Assembly (NCBI GenBank): GCA_003450815.1 | Contig: DMES01000040.1 | Span: forward strand, 25,172 to 74,280 | Source of the DNA: Elusimicrobiota bacterium | GTDB lineage: Bacteria > Elusimicrobiota > Elusimicrobia > Elusimicrobiales > UBA9959 | Reading direction: 5' to 3' | DNA: 49,109 nucleotides | In this document: piece by piece, positions 22,750 through 30,573 of the stretch | Layout of the letters: each line of letters begins with the position of its first letter | Position numbering within the stretch: position 1 is the stretch's first letter | Program-made: the position numbers and the translations under genes | The notes under the pieces: model-generated | Told to the model about the DNA's origin: nothing | The model's database searches: none | Seen by the model: the letters and a program-made list of their open reading frames with translations, nothing else

Positions 22750-23586
22750 TCACTTAAATTCCAGACGTTTTCTGATAAATGAAGCGCGTTTGAAATAGTC
22801 CTGTGACAAAGACAAATTCCCTTTTTTTGCGAATAACCGGCCAAGGCCTTCCAGTCCCTTTGCCATACCCGGGGAATATTCAACCAGGCGGTCTGCCGCC
22901 AGCGACTCGTTTAAGCTGGCAATGGCGTCGTCTATTCTCCCTTCGCGCTCCGCCAGACTGCCCAGATTCTGCAAACACGCCGCGGCCAGCCGGTGCTGTT
23001 TCAGAGCTCTGGCGGAACTCAGGGCTTCTTCAAAAAATTGACGGGCCCGGTCATTTTCTCCGGTATCAAACGCCAGAAGTCCCAGATTATTGGTTACAAC
23101 CGCGCGGCCATTTTTGTCACCGGCTTCCCGTTCCAGCTCAAGGGCTTTTTTAAACTCAGCAGCGGCCTCCTCATAATTACCCCGCAGGCGGTGGACATTG
23201 CCTGAATTGTTCAGGTTTACGGCCAGACCTTTTTTGTTTTTTATCTCCTCGTTGAGCCGGGCGGCCTTTAAAAACTTTTCTTCGGCGGCCGAAAAATTCC
23301 CCGCTTCCATATACAACTGCCCGAGATTGTTGAGACTATCGGCCATGCCGGCGCTGTTATCTATTTCCATCGCGAGAGCCAGCGCCCTGTCATAAAATCT
23401 TGCCGCGCCTGCATAATCGCCGCGGAAATATAATTCGTTGCCGCGCAAATTTAGGTTTTTTGCCGCGTTATGGCGATCGTTTACCACATAAGAACGATGG
23501 GAACATGAGGTGAGCAGGAAAAGGACTATAAGCAGCGCTTGTGGAGCGCCTGCGGGAGGCCACTTGTGTGTTTTACAAATTATCAT
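22750..23586 (-). CDS. TPR-repeat lipoprotein in the mla-type operon
   Basis: A 278-residue protein with a lipoprotein signal peptide: ALLIVLFLLTSCSHRS puts the lipobox Cys near residue 28. The rest is a series of tetratricopeptide repeats of 34-40 residues, for example LNLRGNELYFRGDYAGAARF, NSAGMADSLNNLGQLYMEAG and GLAVNLNNSGNVHRLRGNYE, six or so in all. Such proteins act as periplasmic interaction scaffolds. It starts one base after the mlaD-like stop, so it is translated with the lipid transporter and probably serves it, possibly as a docking factor between the MCE protein and the outer membrane. That partnership is inferred from position. Confidence 0.85.
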   Translation of the reverse strand: MIICKTHKWPPAGAPQALLIVLFLLTSCSHRSYVVNDRHNAAKNLNLRGNELYFRGDYAGAARFYDRALALAMEIDNSAGMADSLNNLGQLYMEAGNFSAAEEKFLKAARLNEEIKNKKGLAVNLNNSGNVHRLRGNYEEAAAEFKKALELEREAGDKNGRAVVTNNLGLLAFDTGENDRARQFFEEALSSARALKQHRLAAACLQNLGSLAEREGRIDDAIASLNESLAADRLVEYSPGMAKGLEGLGRLFAKKGNLSLSQDYFKRASFIRKRLEFK

Positions 23587-23587
23587 T

Positions 23588-24457
23588 CTACGGAGCTCTC
23601 CCTTCGAAATTAAGAGATGAATCCTCCTTCATACGTTTCTCAATATTGCCTCGGATAAAAAAATTCTTTTGAAGCGAACGAATTACCTTTTCCGATTCCT
23701 CTAGATCCGTCCTGGCCGCTGAAATTGAATCTTTGATCGTAGGGGAGGACTCTTCAATGATCCCAAGGACATTGTCTAAACGAAGCGCGGCTGAGTTCAA
23801 CTTGTCGTACAGTTCGCGTTTTTCCATCAGCATTCCGATAGTACCTTTTTGCGCGCCAAGAGCGTCAGCCAGTTTGGTGGTGGCTGTATTGACATTCGCG
23901 AGGGCCTGCATAAGATCTCCCTGCGGATTTGCCACTCTTTTCGTGGCCGTGTTTACGTTGGAAAGGGTCTGCATCAGATTCCCTTGCGGGTTTTTCAGGT
24001 TTTCAATAAGCCGTGTGGTATTATCGATCAGCTCTTTAACGTCGATCTTTCCCTCATCCAGGGATGGAATAATCCCGCCCCGGGCTATGGGCGTGGCGTT
24101 GTCCGGGCCGGGGACAATCTCAAGGCTGCTTGAGCCGATTATCGGCTGAATAAGGGAGATTTTGGCGCCTTTGTTGATTTTATCCGCGTAATGGCGAAAC
24201 ACGTTGATCCCGACTTTCACCCTGTTGTCCGGGCCCAGATCAACGGAAAAAATACGGCCCGCGTCTAATCCTTTTATGGTGACAGCGGTCCCAACCCGCA
24301 ATCCTTTCCCTTCTTCAAAATACGAAACATACGGGACATATGCCTGCAGCCATTTCTGTCCGCGCGCCACTATCACAAGCAGTATGATCACTATTATGCA
24401 GGATAACAAGAAAAATCCGCCTACGATTTTTTGTATATGTTTGAATTTAAAATGCAT
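23588..24457 (-). CDS. mlaD: MlaD-type MCE domain protein
   Basis: Substrate-binding MCE protein of a lipid-transport ABC system. One N-terminal membrane helix (about residues 13-32; LSCIIVIILLVIVARG) is followed by the MCE beta-barrel (about 40-120), with YFEEGKGLRVGTAVTIKGLD and IGSSSLEIVPG marking its start and end. The C-terminal half is helical and coiled. It contains a 21-residue tandem duplication, each unit starting NPQG and carrying NVNTAT (about residues 154-195). It lies 38 bases after the ATPase gene and 1 base before the TPR lipoprotein gene. In related systems the helical tail of MCE hexamers forms a channel towards the outer membrane. Confidence 0.92.
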   Translation of the reverse strand: MHFKFKHIQKIVGGFFLLSCIIVIILLVIVARGQKWLQAYVPYVSYFEEGKGLRVGTAVTIKGLDAGRIFSVDLGPDNRVKVGINVFRHYADKINKGAKISLIQPIIGSSSLEIVPGPDNATPIARGGIIPSLDEGKIDVKELIDNTTRLIENLKNPQGNLMQTLSNVNTATKRVANPQGDLMQALANVNTATTKLADALGAQKGTIGMLMEKRELYDKLNSAALRLDNVLGIIEESSPTIKDSISAARTDLEESEKVIRSLQKNFFIRGNIEKRMKEDSSLNFEGRAP

Positions 24458-24495
24458 AAGTTGTCCGTATTTGAGTGTTCTGATATCTCCGAATT

Positions 24496-25221
24496 TTACA
24501 AATATTGCCCCGTGCCGCGGAAGTCAACTCCTATCCCGGCGCTTTTCAAAGGGCCGAGATAACTGATTGTGCCGCCGTCCAGCATCAAAACCCTGTCGGC
24601 GGATTTGAAAAGCAAATCTCTGTTCTGTGTGGCTAATATCTGCCCAACACCGCTTCGCTTCTGCTTAAGTATCTCCTCCTGAACCATTTCTGTAAATGCG
24701 GGGTCCGCGTTCTGCGCGGGTTCATCCCAGAAAAAAAAGTCACGCCCCAATAACATCGTTCTGATAAAAGCAACCTTTTGCCGCACTCCTAAGGACAGCG
24801 CGGCGGGGAGCGAATTGCCGATCGGCGCAAGATTTAACCGTTCAAGCCAGGCATTAATTATATGCGATATCTCCGCTTCTGTCATCTCCGCATAATAGCG
24901 CAGCGGCAGCGCAAGGTTATTAAATACAGTCATGTTGGCAACAAGCACGGCCTCCTGAAAAGAAAATCCCATCCTATGCCTGAGCTCATTCTGCCAGTTC
25001 ATAGAAAGATCACCGAAAATCTTTCCATCTATCAGCAAACTGCCTTCTACCGGAGTTAGAAGGCCCGCACAAAGTTTCAGCAAAGTGCTTTTGCCCATGC
25101 CGACCGGCGCCACAATCGCCAGAATCTCGCCGGGGCATACTGAAAAAGAGGCCGATTTTACGATATTATTGCCTTTTTCGTAGGCAAAATCCACATTGGC
25201 TAATTCAATTTTGACGCCCAT
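24496..25221 (-). CDS. mlaF: MlaF-like ABC ATPase with degenerate motifs
   Basis: A 241-residue ATPase of the mla/ttg2-type lipid transporter. Walker A reads VAPVGMGKSTLLKL near residue 36, the Q-loop is FSFQEAVLV, and Walker B is FFFWDEP. The signature is SLGVRQK instead of the usual SGG-x-x-Q, and the position of the switch histidine reads ATQNRDL, with Gln where His is expected. The D-loop is AQNADP. Walker A and B are intact, so nucleotide binding is likely, but hydrolysis may be slow or differently regulated. It starts 4 bases after the permease stop. No second ATPase gene is near. Confidence 0.9.
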   Translation of the reverse strand: MGVKIELANVDFAYEKGNNIVKSASFSVCPGEILAIVAPVGMGKSTLLKLCAGLLTPVEGSLLIDGKIFGDLSMNWQNELRHRMGFSFQEAVLVANMTVFNNLALPLRYYAEMTEAEISHIINAWLERLNLAPIGNSLPAALSLGVRQKVAFIRTMLLGRDFFFWDEPAQNADPAFTEMVQEEILKQKRSGVGQILATQNRDLLFKSADRVLMLDGGTISYLGPLKSAGIGVDFRGTGQYL

Positions 25222-25225
25222 CGAT

Positions 25226-26065
25226 TTAAATATAGAAAAACGCCGTTATAATTATATTGACAGCGAAACATGCATATATCGACCAGACCACAGCGCGCGT
25301 TGCCACTTGAGGTATCTCTGTAAAAGAAAACTTGACGGAAAAGCCCTGATAACAGCATATGACGGCCACTATTATCCCAAAGAAAAAACACTTGATGCCG
25401 CTGACAGCCACATCCCAAAACCCCAGGGCCCGGCTGAGATCGTCAAGATACAAAGCGAATGGATAATGTATTATCAATCTCGCCACCAAATGGCCGCCGA
25501 ATAACGCCACCATGTTGAAAACGAACGAGAGGCAAAACACTGCGACCGACATCCCCACTATTCTGGGAAACACCACATAGCGCATCGGGTTTATGCCCAT
25601 CATTTCAAGCGCCTGTATTTCATGGTTGACCATCATATAGCCTATCTCGGTGGAAATTGCGGTGCCCGACCTGCCTATCACTATAAACGCGGTGATAATG
25701 GGTCCCAATTCCCTTACCACCACCACAACCAGGATTTTGCCTATAAGGGACTCCCCACCCATATCCGGCACTAAAGAAATGGTTTCAATAATGGTCACCC
25801 CGCCTAAAAGCAGGGCAATCACGGCTACAATTTTTATGGCTTCAACACCTGTGAAAAGTATCTGGTTCATTACCACGTTAAACACCATTTTATCGCCGCG
25901 TCCGTGTTTGCTCAGCCCCACCTTGAACGACTCCAGAAAAAGTGTGCTCATGTCGAGTATATTTGAGATATACGGCCAAATCGCTGAACCCGTGCGTTCT
26001 AAAATACCTGTTAGCGGCATATATTTGATTATAATATCAAAAGCGGAGTGTTTTTGCTTTACCAC
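25226..26065 (-). CDS. mlaE: MlaE-type lipid transport permease
   Basis: A 279-residue inner-membrane permease of the MlaE family. Family landmarks are FTGVEAIKIVAVIALLLGGV, VRELGPIITAFIVIGRSGTA near residue 141 and EIQALEMMGINPMRYVVFPR near 168, followed by three more membrane helices. The start is uncertain: the GTG at 26065 directly abuts an AGGAGG sequence, leaving no spacer, so translation may really start a few codons downstream or at the ATG at 26020. It heads the mlaE-mlaF-mlaD-TPR-dehydrogenase operon and is divergent from the purine permease gene, with about 65 bases between them for both promoters. No mlaA or mlaC gene is nearby. Confidence 0.93.
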   Translation of the reverse strand: MVKQKHSAFDIIIKYMPLTGILERTGSAIWPYISNILDMSTLFLESFKVGLSKHGRGDKMVFNVVMNQILFTGVEAIKIVAVIALLLGGVTIIETISLVPDMGGESLIGKILVVVVVRELGPIITAFIVIGRSGTAISTEIGYMMVNHEIQALEMMGINPMRYVVFPRIVGMSVAVFCLSFVFNMVALFGGHLVARLIIHYPFALYLDDLSRALGFWDVAVSGIKCFFFGIIVAVICCYQGFSVKFSFTEIPQVATRAVVWSIYACFAVNIIITAFFYI

Positions 26066-26131
26066 CTCCTTACTTCCTCGGAGAGTAATTCACTCGGCAG
26101 GCCTTTTAAGAAAATGCTAAATTATTTGCAT

Positions 26132-27556
26132 ATGGAAAAATATTTCAAATTCAGCGAGCGGGGTACCGACCTGAAAACGGAGACACTTTCCGGGGCCGCC
26201 ACTTTTCTTACTATGGCCTATATAATCTTCGTGAACCCCGGCATACTCTCTGCGGCGGGTGTGCCTTTCGCTGGCGCCGTCACAGCCACGGTCGCCGGCG
26301 CTGCCGTGATGAGCGTCCTGATGGGCGTAATAGCCAACAGGCCGCTGGCGCTGGCCTCCGGCATGGGCATAAACGCAGTGCTCACCTTCTCCGTCATCGG
26401 CTTTCAGCAGGCCAACATCCCATGGCAGGTGGGTATGTCGGTTATTTTTATAGAGGGGCTGATCATTTTTCTGCTGGTCATCACCGGCTTTCGCGAGGCG
26501 GTCATGGATTCCATCCCGCGCAATCTGAAGCGGGCCATCGGAGTGGGTATAGGGCTGTTTATCACTGTGATCGGCCTTAACGAGGGCGGTATAATAAGGC
26601 CGGCCCCGATAACGATAGTAGCGCTTGGCGATTTCTCTCAGAAATATGTCTGGGTTACGCTTATAGGCTTTTTTTCCACGGCATTCTTCATGGCCTCTAA
26701 AGTAAAAGGCGACATACTATGGGGTATAGTCGCGGCGGCTGCCGCCGCGCTGCTGCTGGGCGTTACATCGGCCCCGCAGTCGGTTTTCGCCGCTCCGCAT
26801 TTTGATACCTTCCTCGCCCCGTTCCAGACCGTTAACGGACATCTGGCCGTGGTACAGGCGCTGGCGCCGGGCCTGTTATTCGCCATTTTTGCCATAATGC
26901 TCACAGACTTCTTTGACACAATGGGTACCGTGGTGGCTGTGGGCGAGCAGGCCGGTTTCGTGAACCAGGACGGCTCCGTGCGGGACATAAAAAAGATACT
27001 GGCGGTTGACTCGGCTGCGGCCGCTGTGGGCGGGCTTTTCGGCGCCAGTTCGATAACCACCTATATAGAGTCTGCTGCCGGGGTGGCTGAAGGCGGCCGG
27101 ACCGGATTCTCGGCGGTGGTTACCGGGCTGCTTTTCGGGCTTTGCGCTTTTTTTTCTCCGCTGATACAGATGATAGGCGGCGGCTACAGGCTGCCGAACG
27201 CTGCGCATTACCGTCTGTTCGTCAGCGGCGGCTTCACGCCTCCGGCTGATGTTCTCCCGCCAGGATGCGGAGATTATTTCGTCTACCCGATAACCGCGGG
27301 TGCGCTTATAATAGTCGGCTCTCTGATGATGAAGACCGTGCGGGAAATAGACTGGGACTCTTTCGAAGAGGCTCTGCCGGCTTTTCTCACCATGATAAGC
27401 ATACCGCTTACCTATAACATAAGCTACGGCATAGGCTTCGGCTTTATAAGCTACACGGCGATAAAGGTGGCCAAAAGGAAATTCAGGCAGGTACACCCGC
27501 TTATGTATGTCGCAAGTCTGGCTTTTCTTATTTCGTTTATATTGGCGTCAAAATAG
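26132..27556 (+). CDS. NCS2-family purine permease (AzgA-like)
   Basis: A 474-residue permease with about 12-14 membrane segments. The N-terminus MEKYFKFSERGTDLKTE and TFLTMAYIIFVNPGILSAAG are hallmarks of the AzgA/PbuG subfamily, which imports hypoxanthine, guanine or adenine with protons. ASGMGINAVLTFSVIG, LTDFFDTMGTVVAVGEQAG and GASSITTYIESAAGVAEGGR follow in the expected order. I prefer the ATG at 26132, with another at 26114 possible; the upstream longer frame overlaps the mlaE start and is not conserved. It would supply bases for salvage, matching the phosphorylase genes at the left end, though it is not in the same operon. Confidence 0.92.
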   Translation: MEKYFKFSERGTDLKTETLSGAATFLTMAYIIFVNPGILSAAGVPFAGAVTATVAGAAVMSVLMGVIANRPLALASGMGINAVLTFSVIGFQQANIPWQVGMSVIFIEGLIIFLLVITGFREAVMDSIPRNLKRAIGVGIGLFITVIGLNEGGIIRPAPITIVALGDFSQKYVWVTLIGFFSTAFFMASKVKGDILWGIVAAAAAALLLGVTSAPQSVFAAPHFDTFLAPFQTVNGHLAVVQALAPGLLFAIFAIMLTDFFDTMGTVVAVGEQAGFVNQDGSVRDIKKILAVDSAAAAVGGLFGASSITTYIESAAGVAEGGRTGFSAVVTGLLFGLCAFFSPLIQMIGGGYRLPNAAHYRLFVSGGFTPPADVLPPGCGDYFVYPITAGALIIVGSLMMKTVREIDWDSFEEALPAFLTMISIPLTYNISYGIGFGFISYTAIKVAKRKFRQVHPLMYVASLAFLISFILASK

Positions 27557-27597
27557 CCGTTGGGAGTTCCGTGGAGCTTTTTCTCTAGACGGGTGTT

Positions 27598-27624
27598 TCG
27601 GCTTTGCCGCCGACAGCTTTTTTT
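27598..27624 (+). terminator. Weak candidate terminator after the purine permease
   Basis: TCGGC and GCCGA form a 5-bp stem with a TTTGCC loop, followed by CAG and seven T on the plus strand. It lies between convergent genes. The stem is short, so the call is tentative. Confidence 0.45.
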
Positions 27625-27630
27625 AAATTA

Positions 27631-28557
27631 TTAAAACTTCCAGTCCGGCCATCTTTCGGTGCCGAAGTATATGCCGGTGTAGGTTTTCTTTAGTATTTTT
27701 TCGGATAGGGCGGAAAAAAGCCCGATGGGTTGAGAATGTGCGTCAATTTCGTTTTCCAGAGGTGTCCGGTTAAAATCCAGGTTGAGCAATTCGCTTCCCT
27801 GTATATCCATGACCATTAACCTTTCTGCCGACGATAACATGCGTGTGGATGTATAGATAAGATACCTGCCGTCAGGCGACCAGCGTACATGCTTATCCGG
27901 CCCCAAATCATCGGTGATCCGCCTTTCGTTCCCTCCGGCACTGTCCATAAGATAAATATCAAGGTTTTCTATTTCTGAAGCTACGTCATCCGCGCGGAGA
28001 AACGCTATCTGTTTCCCGTCCGGCGAATATGCGGGAGAAAAATCTTTTCTGGCGCAATTCGTAAGTTGTTTAAATTCTTTGCTTTGTAAATCGTAATTCC
28101 AGATGTCGTCATTGCCTGACCGCCGCGATATAAAAATAATATTCCTGCCATCTGGGGAGTATTGCGGGGTTGAATCCATTTCCTTGTAATCAGTGATCCG
28201 TTGCAGGCCGGTGCCATCCACTTTCATTGTATAAACATCGATATTGCTGCCGTCATAGTTGGCGCAGAAAACTAAACTTTTCCCATCCGGAGACCAGGAC
28301 GGGGTTTCGTGCCAGCGGCCGTTGTTAGTGAGCCTCGTCTGATTTTTACCATTTTCATCCATGACCCAGATTTCCGGAGTGCCCGTGCGGTTGGAAGTAT
28401 AAACTATTTTTGCCCCGTCGGGAGACCACCTGGGACAGTCATTGCAGTGGGGGCCGGAGGTCAGTTGCGACAGTCTCTGTGAAACCAGGTCCAATACCCA
28501 GATATCGTAGTCGCCGGATTTGCCGGAAGAAAAAACCACCTTGCCTTTGATTTCCAT
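27631..28557 (-). CDS. TolB-like PD40 beta-propeller protein
   Basis: A 308-residue protein starting at ATG 28557 behind a GGGAGG ribosome binding site. It consists of about six WD40-like PD40 repeats with the WSPDG core: PRWSPDGAKIVYTSNRTG, PSWSPDGKSLVFCANYDG, PQYSPDGRNIIFISRRSG, PAYSPDGKQIAFLRADD and VRWSPDGRYLIYTSTRM. These blades occur in TolB and in protein- or ligand-sensing propellers. There is no signal peptide at this start, so it may be cytoplasmic; an in-frame extension to 28623 does not add a convincing one. It lacks the N-terminal domain of TolB. Single gene; partner unknown. Confidence 0.82.
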   Translation of the reverse strand: MEIKGKVVFSSGKSGDYDIWVLDLVSQRLSQLTSGPHCNDCPRWSPDGAKIVYTSNRTGTPEIWVMDENGKNQTRLTNNGRWHETPSWSPDGKSLVFCANYDGSNIDVYTMKVDGTGLQRITDYKEMDSTPQYSPDGRNIIFISRRSGNDDIWNYDLQSKEFKQLTNCARKDFSPAYSPDGKQIAFLRADDVASEIENLDIYLMDSAGGNERRITDDLGPDKHVRWSPDGRYLIYTSTRMLSSAERLMVMDIQGSELLNLDFNRTPLENEIDAHSQPIGLFSALSEKILKKTYTGIYFGTERWPDWKF

Positions 28558-28730
28558 TTTGCCTCCCAGAAATTCACCCTGCCCGCGGGTGCACCCGGTT
28601 CCTGGACTTGAGCGCCGGGCCACCGGAATATTCTATAACAAAACAATTGTAATATAAATTATATTTTTTGTTAACATGAATTCCTCGGTTGGAACATCAT
28701 AAACGTCTGAGCAAGCCGGATTTTTTTATT

Positions 28731-28800
28731 CCGTCCGGTGTAAACCGGAATCCAGGGTTCCGTCGCACTCTGGACACCGGCTTTCGTCGGTGTGACGAAG
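28731..28800. repeat. CCGGAATCCAG-type inverted repeat
   Basis: CCGGTGTAAACCGGAATCCAG faces CTGGACACCGG and TCGGTGTGACG, giving a nested hairpin. It resembles the widespread intergenic repeats containing GGAATCCAG. It lies in the 28.6-29.3 kb stretch where no convincing gene is seen. Confidence 0.65.
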
Positions 28801-28914
28801 CAACTGAGTTTTTTAGGTTAAGTGAGGCGCGGTCTTGTCAGGTGGGTTTTTTGATTTCCATTTCCATGAAGCGGGACGGGCCTTTCCTGTATTTCCTGAT
28901 AAGGGGAGAAGTGT

Positions 28915-29220
28915 TTATCCGGGGTCGGATTCATTGCACTGGTCAGCCATGAAATTGAAGCCGAGAAAATAAGTGCTGCCCTGGGTCTCAACGGTCCAGG
29001 TCATCCTGCGGCTGTCAAACTCGCGGTCTACGCCTGTCTGCCGCTGCCGGTAGGTGATAAATGTTGAGGTGGAGTACGGCCACGGAAGCAGAGCCCCGTT
29101 CCCGTCCGGCTCCTGCGGCTGTGCAGGCCCGCTGCATTCCAGCACCCAGGGGTCCAGGTCGCTTTTCCTGCATTGACCGGGCAGCCAGGAAAGGGATACA
29201 AGGGAAGGCCAGCCATGCAA
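28915..29220 (-). CDS. Unrecognised ORF, possibly a remnant
   Basis: About 101 codons from a TTG; the open frame extends a little further upstream to a stop near 29262 without an ATG. The central part is Pro/Gln/Trp-rich, and the later section (STSTFITYRQRQTGVDREF, then MTWTVETQGSTYFLGFNF) looks protein-like, with alternating residues as in a beta-barrel strand. There is no ribosome binding site and no family I recognise. It lies upstream of nothing obvious and downstream of no promoter I can see. It may be a decayed gene or chance. The rest of the 28.65-29.31 kb stretch holds only the inverted repeat at 28.73 kb. Confidence 0.25.
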   Translation of the reverse strand: MHGWPSLVSLSWLPGQCRKSDLDPWVLECSGPAQPQEPDGNGALLPWPYSTSTFITYRQRQTGVDREFDSRRMTWTVETQGSTYFLGFNFMADQCNESDPG

Positions 29221-29310
29221 GTCCTCTTTTTTTCTGCTGGTCGGGTTTCCATATCAAATCTCAGGGTATTCTACCAATTTATGATAAGCCGGTTGGCGCA
29301 ACACGCGAAT

Positions 29311-30540
29311 TTACGGACATTGTATAATGCCCTGAGCCCATAAACATCCGCCGCAGACCGCAGGATGGATGTTGCCACCGCAATCCTCTTTATTTTCGGC
29401 GCTATAACCGCAGCCGCCGCAGACATGGCACGGAGCAAAATCGAACTTGGATACCTTCTCTCGGAAAGAGATGTAATCAGGGGCGTTCCAGATCTCCAAA
29501 AGGTCCCGTTTCGCGATATTGCCGAAAGAATGGCTTGTGTTGCGCCGTTCTGCCCCATGGAAATGTATCACATGGGAATGCAGCAGCGCCATACAAGGAG
29601 ACACCTGGCCGTCCCAGCGTATAAAGGCGCATCTCTCCCTTATGAAGCGGCATTCGTCAATGCGCGCGCCAAGCGGCGTGCCCATAAGCGAAACGGCTTC
29701 ATTGCCTCCGGCAAGACGCCAGAGCGTATCCTTGGTCGCTTCATTAATATCAATTCGCGGCAGGTCCACCTCCACCCTGCCGCTTGCCTGTGCCATGGAA
29801 TTCAGCGTAAGCGCCTGGGCGCAAACCATCTGATGTTCCATTTCCGGGGAATAAGGGATAATATTGCTGACGGAAACATAAATTGCGCCTGTCTTCTTAG
29901 CCAGCCAGCTCAGGTTTTTGAGATCGGCAAAATTGGAGCGTGAAACCACAAAAGCTATACCCAGCTCAAGTTTGTCGCGCAGCCGCTTAAGATTCCCCAC
30001 AACTTCTTTGAAACGGGCGCCTTGCCGGGCGCGTTCAAAATTCAGTTCGTCCGCCCCGTCAAAGGAGATCCAAAGCCGGTCCAGGCGGGCATCCAGCAGA
30101 CCTTCAGCCATTTTTGCGTCCAAAAGGGTGCCGTTTGATACCATCTCGACCCTGGCACCTGTCTCTTTGAGGGCTGCAACCATCTGTATTACATCCGGGT
30201 GCGCCGTAGGTTCTCCGAAACCGCCCAGCATTACTGATTCAAGGTGCGGGAAATGGCGCAGGTCCTTCAGGAGCTTATTAAAAACAACCTGCGTCATGTT
30301 CCCCTGCGGCTCACTCCAGGTCCTTTGTATGCAGGCGCGGCAGGTAAGATTACAGTTGGAGGTAGGTTCAATATAAACACGGGAAAGGCTGTGTATATCT
30401 GGCAGGATTTCTACCCGCCCGCGCCTTACTACGATGTCCAGGTGCGCTCCGGCGGAAAGTCCCAGTTTCCGCGCGGTTTCAGGAGGCAGCGCGATTATGC
30501 CGTTATCAATAGCTTTGGCCTGCGATTTCTTGTTTTCCAT
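29311..30540 (-). CDS. Radical SAM/SPASM-type maturase with AbrB-like N-terminus
   Basis: A 409-residue protein in three parts. Residues about 8-48 (GIIALPPETARKLGLSAGAH, VEILPD) resemble the SpoVT/AbrB swapped-hairpin fold. The radical SAM domain follows, with YIEPTSNCNLTCRACIQRTW giving the C-x3-C-x2-C cluster at Cys63, Cys67 and Cys70, then GGFGEPTAHPD and SNGTLLD. The C-terminus has at least ten Cys (CHVCGGCGYSAENKEDCGG, CGGCLW) for auxiliary iron-sulfur clusters. This layout recalls the maturases linked to tungsten-cofactor aldehyde oxidoreductases, but no such oxidoreductase or peptide substrate gene is in the window, so the target is unknown. It lies 34 bases downstream of acr3 on the same strand and may be read through from the arsenic operon. 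Confidence 0.82.
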   Translation of the reverse strand: MENKKSQAKAIDNGIIALPPETARKLGLSAGAHLDIVVRRGRVEILPDIHSLSRVYIEPTSNCNLTCRACIQRTWSEPQGNMTQVVFNKLLKDLRHFPHLESVMLGGFGEPTAHPDVIQMVAALKETGARVEMVSNGTLLDAKMAEGLLDARLDRLWISFDGADELNFERARQGARFKEVVGNLKRLRDKLELGIAFVVSRSNFADLKNLSWLAKKTGAIYVSVSNIIPYSPEMEHQMVCAQALTLNSMAQASGRVEVDLPRIDINEATKDTLWRLAGGNEAVSLMGTPLGARIDECRFIRERCAFIRWDGQVSPCMALLHSHVIHFHGAERRNTSHSFGNIAKRDLLEIWNAPDYISFREKVSKFDFAPCHVCGGCGYSAENKEDCGGNIHPAVCGGCLWAQGIIQCP

Positions 30541-30573
30541 TCGGTAACTTGTGAAATATGTTCAGACCATTTT

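Noticed and set aside
28689..28952. An 87-codon plus-strand frame
   Set aside because: Mostly translated inverted repeat, with no ribosome binding site or recognisable domain.
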